This document shows, piece after piece, positions 46,905 through 56,781 of a stretch of 64,000 nt of DNA (its first letter is position 1; each line of letters begins with the position of its first letter). Made by a program: the position numbers and the translations under genes. Under the pieces are notes generated by a model. The model was not told the origin of the DNA and made no database searches. It saw only the letters and a list, made by a program, of their open reading frames with translations. This DNA is from Magicicada septendecula (lineage: Eukaryota; Arthropoda; Insecta; Hemiptera; Cicadidae), in NCBI GenBank assembly GCA_034769895.1, contig CM068370.1, forward strand, positions 49,237,454-49,301,453, read 5' to 3'.

Positions 46905-47385
46905 AAAATTATCCCCTCCCCCTTTAACTATCATTTTCATTTATATAAATTACCCCGTCCCCCTTCAACTAGCCTTTTTATTTTTTGATATTTCATCTAC
47001 GTGTCTACAGTGGATTATTATGATCTTTTTTTCAGGATACTTTATTTACTTCAAAATCAAAATTAAGTAGTTTACTCTTTTCAAAGCATAAAACGTTGCA
47101 GGTGAACTACTCTTTCCCCTTAACCGATCTTCACCAAAATCAACAGACCTTCAGTCCTTTAGAATTTAGTGATGTATGCAAACAATTATTTGATTCTGTT
47201 TGAATTTGCGGCAGTTATCGTTCGCCATAGAAAAAATTCTACACACACACACACACACAGACACTTTTCGAAAAATGACTTTTCTTCATGTGTTGAGGGT
47301 AGTACAATCAGAATCTGCAATTATCTCAAACACGATTTTTTTCACCATCACCATACTTCCATTTCCTTATGGAACATGGAATTAA
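46905..47385. mobile_element. Second copy of the 37.7-kb foldback element, internally deleted
   Basis: It shares the flank TTATCCCCTCCC...TACAGTGGATTATTA with 37652-37788 and then retains one internal repeat (GATCTTCACCAAAATC, TTGAATTTGCGGCAGTTATC) plus the right end (CACCATACTTCCATTTCC, TTATGGAACATGGAA). The left inverted arm and most internal units are missing. A short CA run lies at 47242-47260. Confidence 0.8.
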
Positions 47386-47954
47386 AAATGATTGAAACAA
47401 AATTGGTAATAAACAAATACATAAATTTGTGGATCCTGTATAGGATTAAAGTCATAGATTGTAATCGGGATTGTTTTTCTAACAGCTTTGCGTACGGAGG
47501 ATTTTCATTACACTCGTAAGCGCTGACTAAATTATATTTGTTAGAGGCGAATATATAATACGATCAGTGGAACGTATTGATTTCATTAAAACGCTCCGCG
47601 AGAATTTATATTGAAAGTAAAGTTAACTGGTCACGAAGTAGGCCTACGCCATTGTACGCATAATAGTGTATCTATTTTCTCAGCCTGAAGAATAAACGCA
47701 AACCGAAACCGTAAGATTCACCAACAGCATAAGGGACGGCAACGTGTAACAACATATAGTGTTAGTTTTGTTATGCACGTACGGTATACTTGGTGTTTAC
47801 GCAGCGGCTTGTTATTTTTCTTCTTGTATCGACCGGTCGAAGTTGAACAGTAACAGGTCGCCTCCCTAAATAGTCGTCATGAGCGCGCGTTTATGTGTGA
47901 GAGACGAAGGAAGATAGATAGACAATTATTAACAATAAAAAATTATTTTAACAT
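47386..47954. other. No recognised gene
   Basis: No feature I can interpret. Confidence 0.5.
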
Positions 47955-48110
47955 AAATATATCTTTTATTTTTTAAATTACAAATGTTTGGTTAGTAATC
48001 CAACTATCATCAACAGAAATAATTGTCTGATTTACATAATTATATCTGATGACGATAGTTGGATTACTATCCAATTGTAATTTGTAATTTTTGTAATTAC
48101 ATTTGTACTA
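47955..48110. repeat. Inverted pair of dispersed GATAGTTGGATTAC repeats
   Basis: The left copy is inverted (TTAGTAATCCAACTATCATC, 47993-48012) and the right copy is direct (GATGACGATAGTTGGATTAC, 48055-48074). Together they form a foldback of about 25-bp arms. The right copy has CTGATGA-C-GATAG...CTATC, i.e. the hammerhead-like layout, but its GAAAC is mutated to CAATT. The same family occurs at 19806-19930 and its AT-rich end at 48420-48465. Confidence 0.7.
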
Positions 48111-48186
48111 AAAAAATTTAATAATTACAGTATTCTTCAAGGATACAAAATGGATTTTTTTAACATAAAAGTAATCATAAATATAC

Positions 48187-48414
48187 ATGGGTTCAAGGAC
48201 AGTCCAAATCTATAATAGACTATGTCATAACAAAACCAGAATTAAAGTAGATGATGTACGGGTTCAGAGAGGTCCCGAATGTGGAACCGGTCATCATTTT
48301 GTGCGTACAAAATGTTACTTCCCTTATCGAAAACAATATAGACAAAATTACCAACATGACGGAAAAGTGACAGAAATAAATAATCCCAAATATAACCTTA
48401 AAAAAAATTAATAC
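48187..48414 (+). pseudogene. Non-LTR retrotransposon endonuclease, C-terminal fragment
   Basis: Two frames combine. The first, 48180-48240, reads TWVQGQSKSIIDYVITKPEL. After a frameshift the second gives VDDVRVQRGPECGTGHHFVR and TKCYFPYRKQYRQ. This is the end of the apurinic-type endonuclease domain of LINEs (SxIDYVL, then DVRVxRGxxxGSDHYL). The catalytic SDH motif has become TGHH. In an intact element this domain nicks target DNA. It is the only endonuclease remnant of this type that I recognise in the window. Confidence 0.7.
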
Positions 48415-48516
48415 AAGAACATTTGTAATTTAAAAAATAAAAAATATATTCTTGTTCAAAGTTATTTTTTATCACTGATAATATAAAATAAGAAAAAAAA
48501 GTTTAGCATATATGAA

Positions 48517-48587
48517 TAGATAGATAGAAAGGGAGAGAGGGAAAGAGAGAGTGAGAGAGAGAGAGAGAGAAGGAGAGAGAGAGAGAA
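48517..48587. repeat. GATA then GA microsatellite
   Basis: Short GATA run followed by GA repeats with interruptions. Confidence 0.9.
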
Positions 48588-48671
48588 TACCTATAGAACG
48601 ACGTGACCTTGATTTATACAATTAAAATCTTCTTCTTTTTCTTTGTCAAGTTTCTCCCACCCCTTCCTCCT

Positions 48672-49178
48672 CCTTCTTCTTCTTCTTCTTCTTCTTCTTC
48701 TTCTTCTTCTTCTTCTTCTTCTTCTTCTTCTTCTTCTTCTTCTTCTCTTCAAGGATTAAATTATATAAACCTGTTCCGGCACCCATCACATCCTCGGACG
48801 ACCCACGTCTCTTCTACCCATAGCTTTATAGTTCATTACCGCTTTCGGCAATCGATCCTCTGTCATCCTTTGCAGATGATTCCACCATTGTCTTCCGTAA
48901 ATTGAAATAATTTCATTTATGTCCTTTACTTCGAGTTCTGCTCTAATATTTTCATTCCTTATTCTATCTTGCAATGTATAATTTAAAGTTTTTCAAAGAA
49001 ACTGCATTTCAAGACTCTGAATCATGCCGCTTTCCTTTTTTGTCATGACCCAAGCCCCACTCGCATAAATCAACGTGGGTATGCAATTGTCTTATAAAAT
49101 TTAATCCTTGTGCTGTGTTTTGTTTTATATGTAAGATTTCTATGAATCGTACCACAAATATTCCCAAACCACAGTACA
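48672..49178 (-). pseudogene. RTE-like retrotransposon 3' part (family A)
   Basis: Minus strand from 49178: GNICGTIHRNLTYKTKHSTR, IKFYKTIAYPR, a decayed WVMTKKES block, MQDRIRNENIRAELEVKDIN, EIISIYGRQWWNHLQRMTED, RLPKAVMNYKAMGRRDVGRP and a stop. It ends with GGAACAGGTTTATATAATTT, in which the hairpin stem survives only with G-T pairs, then TAATCCTTGAA and a GAA tail (CTT at 48672-48750 on the plus strand). At its upstream end it abuts the repeat at 49179. Confidence 0.83.
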
Positions 49179-49345
49179 GACCACAGTTTTGAGCCTTTTA
49201 CCACAGTACTGTGGGCCTGACGAGAACAACCTACGTTCAGGATTTCTTTAAGTTCCCCTGATGATGGTAGCCATTGGTGTTGTTGAAACGTTTGGTTTGT
49301 CATTAAACCATAAACCTCGGCCAAACACCCCGGACAACTCGTCTT
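49179..49345 (+). repeat. Hammerhead-like dispersed repeat, fourth copy of the foldback family arm
   Basis: It contains CCACAGTACTGTGG (49188-49201), CCTACGTTCAGG, CTGATGA (49258-49264) and GAAACGTTTGG (49285-49295), in the same order as at 45.3 and 46.7 kb. The stem between core strings has decayed to weak pairs. It ends near CGGCCAAACACCCC. Confidence 0.65.
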
Positions 49346-51208
49346 ATACAATTAATAAGACCTTCCGTGGCTTTCCAACATTTGTTCTATAACGTGTCGG
49401 CTACGTTATAATCCAGGGAACCCGTGATAATTCACTCTAGCCAATTATACAGGCTGCCTACGTTGTAAGAAACTGAAAAATCAAACACATCACTAACAAT
49501 AATTATAATTACTCTAATTAAAGGAAACAAGGGGAGGGAATTTAGCTGATTTATGCACTCACTTTAGTATGTAACAAAGATGACATCCCTTTATTTACAT
49601 ATGATAGGTAACACATTACAAATAAAAATTTTACTTACGCAGAAATTGTAAAGGGGTTTTCTGTCTTAAAAATGATCATACAGATAATGTATTTACCTCG
49701 GATCCGAGTCTCTTTAAACTAGTTAAGAAGTTTCAAATTTGCTCTACTTGTTTAGACGATTACATTATTACTTAAATACCATTTGAAGAATGGTTTTATT
49801 TAGTTGAGCGATGTTTCAAAGTTACATCACAAGTGTTATGTTACAACGTATGATTTCAGAAATTACTGGTTACACCATTTTAAAGGTTAACGCTTAGAGA
49901 TTGTCTTTTAAAAGTCTTTTTCATTTATAATTACATATATTTTAAATATACATAATTCACGGAAGACGAGCTTCCGCGTCACCTCTTAGTTAAATATTAT
50001 CTGTCCATGTCCTGCTGCGTGATTCTTCTGTACTCTCTTAGTCGTGGGTTGTCATCGGGGTAGTCTTTCCAGTGGATGTCCTCGGAGTCAATTAATGATG
50101 AAATGGATGTTATGGTGTCATCTAGCGTGAAGTAGTCCTGATCCTCGGCGGTAGTGTAAATGCAGTTTAGGTCTTAGTCGTCACTATTCACAGTTATTCA
50201 CATCACATATTTAATGGTACCGTAGTATTGGAGTTTACATATTCTTTTCACATTATGTTGGAATTACCCTTAACTTTAACCATATTTGATCGTTTATTTT
50301 AATTAACAGGAGATGTCACCTTATACACTCATTTTCTTTTTTCACATCTTTGTTTTTAAAAAATACTCACTACGTCTTAGTTACTTATATCTAGATCTCC
50401 ACACTTTTAGTGGAAGCTAACAATCATATAAAATAAAAAAATGAACATATTGTGCGGAGCCCCGCTTGGAGCTGTTTACAGCTTGAAAGCCGCATCATAA
50501 GTCCTTCATTGTTACAACAGGAAAGTTGCAACGACGCGGAGTGAATACTCCGCCATAATATAGTTCCAACTTTTAATTAGTAATACAGTCTTACAGTTCG
50601 ACAAAATCTGTGGAATATACCTTCTCAATATACCAATCGAGACTTTGCTTGTCTACAGAATTTATTACAACTACTACTAGTGACTTTAAATTATTAATTA
50701 TTTACATTATGGTTTATAGGTATTTCTTATTTAATGCCGGGTCGGTATGCAAGTTGGATCCGGAATACACAGGTCATAGCATGATAAATTTAATAAAGGG
50801 TTAACAGTTTTATTTTTTAACTTTTGTTTTCACAGTTTTAATTAATTATTTTAGTTAAATTTTCTTTTTTAATTCTCATTACTATCATGAGTTAGTTCAG
50901 GGGTATTTGGTTTAATAGTGAGATTTAATGGTTTTCACTAATTTCCCATTTTATATTTTTATTATTAATTTTTTTTAAATTTGTTTTACAATTTAAATCG
51001 TCACAGTTTTACCTGTGGGCCTACAATTATGAGTTGGCATCGGCTCCTGTAGCAACGTATTCTGTTTGTTAGTCAGTTTTATCGTGAGTAGGGAATTCCC
51101 CGAGATCCGTCCGAACGTCTTTATTTGAATGTATGTCTCCTTTTTTTTCTTTATATTGCATCTCGCTTAAACCTCATCTCATTTCCCTTGTGCCATTTTA
51201 ACTGGCCC
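49346..51208. other. No recognised gene; possible orphan ORF and small palindrome
   Basis: Mostly AT-rich. A 58-codon minus-strand open stretch at 49997-50173 is listed separately. GCGGAGT and ACTCCGC pair perfectly at 50536-50553. Nothing else recognised. Confidence 0.45.
49997..50173 (-). other. Unrecognised 58-codon open stretch with coding-like composition
   Basis: The minus-strand frame from 50173 to the TAA at 49997 reads DLNCIYTTAEDQDYFTLDDT, then SSLIDSEDIHWKDYPDDNPR and ends REYRRITQQDMDR. It has no ATG and begins right after a stop. Its codons end often in C or G (TAC, GAC, ATC, CAG), unlike the AT-rich surroundings, and the protein is acidic then basic. It could be the last exon of a gene or a fragment of an LTR-element protein. 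I do not recognise it and cannot show splice sites. Confidence 0.3.
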
Positions 51209-51222
51209 TGCTAATCATATAT

Positions 51223-51627
51223 GTGGAACGATTGATAGGTGCCTGAAAAATAAAACACGGAAGGTTACACGAATGAAATTTTATAAAACTAAGGCTGTCT
51301 CCACATTCCTGAATGCTAGCGAGACATGGACTCTTGGTAAAAGGGGCGGTAGAGGATTCAGCCAACCGAAATGAAATTTCTACTAGGGAAGCAAGGTAGA
51401 AGAACGAGGATATTAGACGCGATTTAAACATTGTATAATTGCACCAGAAGATTGAAGACCACAGAATAAGATGGTGTGAAACTTGATTCGCCTGGCTGAT
51501 ATCCGTCTACCTGTGGCCGCCTCGAGTTATCATCTTACTGGGAAGAAAGACGTCGGTCGACCGAGGGGGAGATGTGTTGCGGAACAGGCCTAAAGCTTAG
51601 TACTTGAAGTGGTGATGATGATGATAA
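51223..51627 (+). mobile_element. 5'-truncated RTE-like retrotransposon (family D) with 14-bp target duplication
   Basis: TGCTAATCATATAT occurs at 51209-51222 and 51628-51641, precisely flanking the copy. Coding text, with several frame changes: CGTIDRCLKNKTRKVTRMKF, ASETWTLGKRG, IRLADIRLPVAASSYHLTGK, KDVGRPRG. The 3' end has GGAACA, a weakened hairpin (AGGC/GCTT, 51586-51598), TAGTACTTGAA and a GAT tail. The frame damage after an exact duplication shows mutation since insertion. Confidence 0.9.
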
Positions 51628-51839
51628 TGCTAATCATATATTTGTAGCCCTCAATTTTCCATCGCCTTTTCAACGTCAGCGTCCCACAATCTTCTTAGAG
51701 ATTTCTCTTCTTTCTTCTACCTTCCTTGTTCCATCCTTCCCTCTTCTCTTTTTATCCTTTCATCTTTTTATCGTCTTATACCAGTTATATGGCATACATT
51801 TTTTTTTTTTATAACAGTATCCAGGGACTCCATACATCT

Positions 51840-52560
51840 GCACATTATCTCTGACTTTGTGGTTAGCTCGGTGTTTTCCTTAAAATTCCAGATACCCTAA
51901 GGCAATTAATCCAACTCCATTGACTTTGAACGGTTTCTGTTGCTTTTGTTCAGCTCCAAAAGTTTTCAGTCGTAGGCTTAACTACTGTTAACAGTAACTT
52001 CACGTACGGTGATTTTTCCCTCCTGTGTAAATTTTATTATTCAGCTAACGGATAACGCTTCTCTTCTGAGCAATTTGTCAGAAATATTTGTGTAATTTCT
52101 TTCATTCTCGGTAAGGCTTACACCTGAATATTGTAAGCATCGCATATGTTTCCACTGTCACTTCTCAGATCCGAGATTGTCATTCGTACAACTACATCTC
52201 TGTTTTATTAATGACAATAGAAAGCCGTATTTGTTATGTTCCTCCTGAATTCCAGTCATGTAGTGGTCCATCCTCCGATATTCGGTGCTATGAACAGTAA
52301 AGTATACAGGTTTGTGTGATCCTCAGCTATTCTGGTCATACCAACACATATTCTCATCCACTATTTTAACGTCTCGTTAATGTAGACCGTAAAAATTGTC
52401 GGTGCTTGTAGCATATTCCTATATAAATACATGCCCGTTGAAGGTCCTTATTAAAAACAAAACCAGACAGTATTCCTGATCCGATTTTTAAACAACCGAT
52501 AGATCCAAGAGGTATCTGTTTAGACATCATTCATGTACGGAATCCTTGTTTCGACATAAT
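51840..52560 (-). pseudogene. Heavily decayed non-LTR RT remnant
   Basis: Minus-strand fragments in changing frames follow RT order: LKIGSGILSGFVFNKDLQR (52500-52440), VYINETLK, TNLYTLLFIAPN (where FADDQ would be expected), YMTGIQEEHNKYGFLL, QWKHMRCLQYSGVSLTENER and NYTNISDKLLRREALSVS. No single frame stays open for more than about 40 codons. The catalytic motif is lost. This is among the oldest copies in the window. Confidence 0.55.
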
Positions 52561-52677
52561 ATTCGAAAAAACTTACATAATGGAGCAATGTCGTAGGGCT
52601 ACGCCTTCTGTAGGTAAACGAAGGTCAGATATAAATGCCTTGGTACTAGCAATGTTGTATTTTTTAAACAAAAATTA

Positions 52678-53008
52678 ATACTGTTAAAATTCATTCCCAG
52701 GCTGTTTGGTCGCGGTCCATTGTTTTCAACTAAAACATACGTTTCGACAGCACCATCGACTGCGAAACTCAAATGTAAAATTTGAGCTTTGCTAACGTCG
52801 AGAAGTCAAGGCTGACCACAGAACTGTGGTCTCTAACGTGTAGCACCCTAAGGTAGGAAAGCTCGAATTTTTCACCGATGATGGCAGTCGATGGTAATGT
52901 CGAAATGTCTGTTTTAGTAGAAAACAATGGGCTGCGGCCAAACAATGGGCTGCGGCCAAACAGCCCGGGAATGAATTTGAACAGTATCGACTCCGGCCGT
53001 GTAAGCCT
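52678..53008. mobile_element. Foldback repeat with inverted arms (same family as 45155-45436)
   Basis: Left end ATACTGTTAAAATTCATTCC and right end, inverted, ATACTGTTCAAATTCATTCC, followed on both sides by AGGCTGTTTGG-like and TTTTCAACTAAAACA-like blocks. A 19-bp motif CAATGGGCTGCGGCCAAAC is duplicated at about 52926-52962. The centre contains ACCACAGAACTGTGGT. GAAAC is retained in the left arm (inverted, GTTTC near 52740) and mutated to GAAAT on the right. The full end, AGGCTTACACGGCCGGAGTC, is visible inverted at 52989-53008. Confidence 0.75.
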
Positions 53009-53199
53009 TCAAAAATTAATGCTTTAATTAAAAATAAAGCGATTTTGTTACAATTCACAATAAACACAAATTTGTATATAGGCCTATACTCCCCGTTTTA
53101 ACCCAAGTAACTGAATAAAAATACAACTACACACGTATACGTATAAAATAATGTATTTAATATTATTATAATGTACTGGATATAGTAAATATAGTATTC

Positions 53200-53200
<1 letters not shown>

Positions 53201-53230
<30 letters not shown>

Positions 53231-53945
53231 CTTCTTCTTCTTCTTCTTCTTCTTCTTCTTCTTCTTCTTCTTCTTCTTCTTCCCTTCTTCTTCTTCTTTA
53301 ACTTCCAAGTTAGGACTCTGTCATGTTCTATAACAACGATCCCGCATGGTGTCACTCCACCCCTTCCTTGGCCGACCAATGCTCCTCTTCTTGTTTGGTT
53401 GGCTATCTCTTGCCTTTGCCACTAGCCTTGTGTCATCCATTCTTGATATGTGTTCATTCCATATCATTCTTCTTTCCGCAATCCAAGAATTAATATCTGT
53501 TACATTGCACGTTTCTCTTATACTATTGTTTAGCAACCTATCGTACCTTGTCTTTCCTGCTACTCTCCGTAATATAGTCGTCTCTATAGTTTGTCGTTTT
53601 CTTTGCGTTGTTGCCGTATCTGCCTTGGTCTCTGATACGTTGTATATTACTGGACGTATTGTACTTTTTTAAACCCTAGTTTTTGCTTCTTGTGCGAGGT
53701 ATTTAATATTCCGTATAAGGTTATTCATGCATCCAGAAATTCTTCTTGCTTTCATCAATTGATGTATATTTCTTCATCTGCCCTATTGTTACTTGTAAGA
53801 CTTGTTTCTAAGTAGTCTATCTGCATTACTTGTTCTATTATTCTGTCATTTACCACAAGCTCACACCTCATTGAGAAATTGTAATTGATTTTGTTTTCTC
53901 TTCCGGTATCTTCATGTGTATTCCGGTATCTTCATGTATTCACTT
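53201..53945 (-). pseudogene. Non-LTR retrotransposon C-terminal remnant with GAA tail (family J)
   Basis: Minus strand from 53945: INYNFSMRCELVVNDRIIEQ, VMQIDYLETSLTS, then TRADTATTQRKRQTIETTIL-like text. The open 71-codon piece (53536-53321) reads RETCNVTDINSWIAERRMIW, NEHISRMDDTRLVAKARDSQ, KKRSIGRPRKGWSDTMRD and a stop. The following 3' region leads into the GAA microsatellite (CTT, 53201-53298), read in one frame as polyarginine. Frame changes upstream disable it. Confidence 0.75.
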
Positions 53946-54026
53946 GAAAGTGGTATTTTTAATAAGCGTATCATTAGCAGATTACTTTTAATAAGTAGAT
54001 GAATAATAACTAGATGAACACCGAAA

Positions 54027-54418
54027 CTTGTGAATAAGTTGCTGAAGTTCAACCTTATGTGCGGAACCATTAGGCGAACCCTTAAGTCAGCAAGTAAAGG
54101 AACACGCCTAAAATTCTACAAGGTGATGGCTCTTCCCACACTTCCTTATGGGCCTGAGAATTGGACTTTAACGAAAGGCAAAGCCAGTCGCATCCAAGCG
54201 GCTGAAATGAGCGCCCAGTATCGGCTCCATTGGTGGAAACATCTTTCCCGAATGGATGACTGCCGCATCCCCAAACAACTATGGAACTATAAGCCGAGGA
54301 GACGGAGAGGTGTGGGACGTCCGAGAAAGCGCTGGACTGACCAGCTCTAATCTTTGCCTATTTGAGACCGGAACAAACCATTCTTGGTTTAATCCTTGAA
54401 GATGATGATGATGATGAT
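54027..54418 (+). mobile_element. 5'-truncated, internally deleted RTE-like retrotransposon (family B)
   Basis: The word GATGAACACCGAAA occurs at 54013-54026 and 54419-54432, flanking the copy. A 106-codon open frame (54030-54350) reads NKLLKFNLMCGTIRRTLKSA, KFYKVMALPTLPYGPENWTL, then joins AAEMSAQYRLHWWKHLSRMD directly, dropping about 40 residues still present in the 24.5-kb relative, and ends GVGRPRKRWTDQL. The deletion kept the frame. The 3' end has GGAACA, hairpin AAACCA-TTCT-TGGTTT (54375-54390), TAATCCTTGAA and a GAT tail. Confidence 0.88.
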
Positions 54419-54432
54419 GATGAACACCGAAA

Positions 54433-55524
54433 TGATTCTCTTGTGAACTGTACGTGAGGTAATTAACAATACCGTTATCCAGGTCTACAGCAGTCTTGTG
54501 TGCGTTAACATGAAGTAAGTGCGTATTAATTGACATATTCTACTTGCATAAATGTGCATGTTTACATTCATTGTAACTTACGATGGTCAGTACGTGTAGA
54601 TTACATAGAGCAAATAGACTCTTATAAGGAGAATTGTTGCGCGAATAGATTAGACTAAACGTAATGTCGGCCAGAACGCAAAACTGGAGCGGCAGAATAG
54701 ACAAAAGTACAGAAGGAAACAACGGCTTTACCGTAGCGGAAACACATCAAAACAGCTGTTGAAGCAGGCTCTAGAAGACGCAGACTGGATCGATAAAAGG
54801 TTGTGGAAACGAAGGTCGGTCGGCAAACCCTCATTAAGGATAAAGCTAGAACAGAAGGAGAACAAAGAAAGAAAGAAAATACTCCGCTTTGGTTTCATCA
54901 ATTCTTTTGACAGTTTTTTTTTTACGTCAAATTAATGGACAAGCAGTCAGTTTATTGAAATCATTAGACAGTGAATGTAAAAGCTTTGAAGTAATTATGC
55001 CGTGTTTTAAATGTAGACGGAAATGTAAAATTAAAATTATCTTTAAAGCAATATTATTTGTGTGTAACAAAAGTAGGACAGATACGTAAAGAACACAAGA
55101 TATTGTAACGGTGATACAGAAAACAAAATATAACAAATAGGCTTACAGCGTCAAGGATGTTGCTGATTACTTAATAGAATGTGGTGACGTGTCAAATAAT
55201 AATGTGATGCGTAATGAGCTATAAGTGGCTATAACGTTGTAGAGTGAACAAGTTCCTTCTAGAAGAACCGAGATTGTATTGTTATCTTGATGGCAATTTA
55301 TATAAATAATAGTGTGCGATGAATCAATCATTTATCGAGTTGTTTTATAATGTTATTTTGTGCAATTGAATTAGTATTGAACGATATTGAGTGTTTACTT
55401 GCCTTTATCGAATAAAGTGTTAACAACGTTTCGGATAAATAATAAATGTGTATATTTTTGTCTGTTACTTCTTGAGTGAAACGATTTTAGTATTTGTTTA
55501 TGTTTATTCTACTTCTTCTACTTA
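54433..55524. other. No recognised gene
   Basis: A degraded reading near 54660-54860 faintly resembles retrotransposon tails but is too poor to call. The rest is unassigned. Confidence 0.45.
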
Positions 55525-55850
55525 TTCCAATCCTCTTCTACCGCAAGGTGTACAGGTTCTATCGCCACAGTGGTCTCTGCTTGGCTTCATTCCACCACAC
55601 TCCCAGCCCCTGCAGAGAGCACCTCGCATTGTCCTCCTAAGTCACTCTTCTCCTGCCACTGGGTCTTCTCCCAGCAATTCTTGCTTTATACAGTTGTTTT
55701 GGAATTGTATTCCCTTCCATCCCCTGAACGTGTCCAAACCAGCACAACTGTGCTTTCTTAATTTGATCTTTCAAAGGTACTGTCTTAAGACTCACTCTTG
55801 TAATAGTGTTTCTGACTCGATCTCTTCTTGTCTTTCCTCATGTTTGTCCT
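55525..55850 (-). pseudogene. RTE-like retrotransposon C-terminal fragment (family K)
   Basis: On the minus strand an open stretch reads RVRNTITRVSLKTVPLKDQI, KKAQLCWFGHVQGMEGNTIP, KQLYKARIAGRRPSGRRRVT, a stop, then WWNEAKQRPLWR. This is the standard tail of the family (QLRWFGHVxRMExxRIPKQxY, GRRPxGRPR). The plus-strand frame of 134 codons over the same DNA is its antisense shadow. Confidence 0.78.
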
Positions 55851-56230
55851 AAATAACGTTTAATGAACCGTGGCATATGCAGAGTTTAATTTGGGCGATG
55901 TTATAGACACTCATCTGATAAAAACATTTCTTCAGACATACAGAATTAATTATTATTCGTAAACATAAACAAAATTTAGACCTGTCATAAAAGCACACAC
56001 TGCTATATTATAGTATATTGTTTAAGCTATGTGAGATATTTTGGAGAGGGTGGCTTCAAACTCCCAAAACCTTCTTCTTCGTAAGCAGAATTCGATAGTT
56101 ACTTTCTGCTGTAACAAAGAATTTGCTTGCAATTATATTGGTCGAATTAACTGACGTTTTGATAAAGTGATTCAGCGTAATACATAATTGCAAATTCACA
56201 TATAAAGTATCGCAGTCCACTTGATAATAT
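55851..56230. other. No recognised gene
   Basis: Nothing interpretable. Confidence 0.5.
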
Positions 56231-56781
56231 TGTTACGACATTGGAGAACAATCTACGTGCTTCTCGAACGATCCAGTGGAATACGGCTACAATATTGTGT
56301 GCGTACGTGATTCTCCACATGCGTTGCGAGATTGTTCCGGCCCGCGCCTGCTGTGTGTAAGGCCGCAACCAAGTATGCTCTGGTGTTTTATAGTAGCATT
56401 CTTGACGCGCAGTTAGCGAATAATCTAGATTTTCGGCGGGGTATAAATAAAAGTAGCCAGCGGACGCTCAGTCAGTTTGAGTTGCGATATATCTCAGTGC
56501 GGTTCGAGTTATTGTCGGCGATTACTCTGTGCGTTCAAGTGGTTATTAGTGAAGTGTTTTGTTTTATAATCGGTCGGGTCAATTTTAATACAATTGTGTT
56601 TTATATTAGCAGACATTTGTATTGCCTGTGAACAATTTTTATTTGATTTGTTGTAAGAGACTGTCTTGTTAATTACGAACTGTTTAACTGTGATAATTAA
56701 AGCTGGTGATTAGTGACGTAATTGGTGTCTTGTATTTAGTTTTCCAATGTACCATACGACGATCAGTAGACCGTCGTAACA
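56231..56781 (+). mobile_element. Solo LTR, 551 bp, with 4-bp target duplication
   Basis: The segment begins TGTTACGACATTGG and ends GACCGTCGTAACA, so its outer nine bases are a perfect inverted repeat (TGTTACGAC/GTCGTAACA) with the canonical TG...CA. ATAT precedes it (56227-56230) and follows it (56782-56785). A TATA box and an initiator sit in the middle. No primer-binding site or coding sequence is attached, so the internal region was lost, presumably by recombination between two LTRs. The 4-bp duplication fits Ty3/Gypsy-type elements. The 99-codon frame inside is not a gene. The strand is chosen from the TATA orientation. Confidence 0.83.
56442..56475 (+). promoter_or_regulatory. LTR core promoter (TATA box and initiator)
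   Basis: TATAAATA at 56442-56449 is followed about 27 bp later by CTCAGTCAGTTTG (56467-56479), which fits the arthropod initiator TCAGT. Spacing and context in the LTR support an RNA polymerase II promoter separating U3 from R. Confidence 0.65.

Noticed and set aside
55200..55445. Second LTR or polyadenylated gene end (AATAAAG present)
   Set aside because: No terminal TG...CA pair, no target duplication and no coding sequence beside it.
55448..55852. 134-codon plus-strand open frame as a membrane protein
   Set aside because: The antisense strand carries a clear retrotransposon C-terminus; this frame is its shadow.
56332..56631. 99-codon open frame as a gene
   Set aside because: It lies wholly within the solo LTR and overlaps its promoter.
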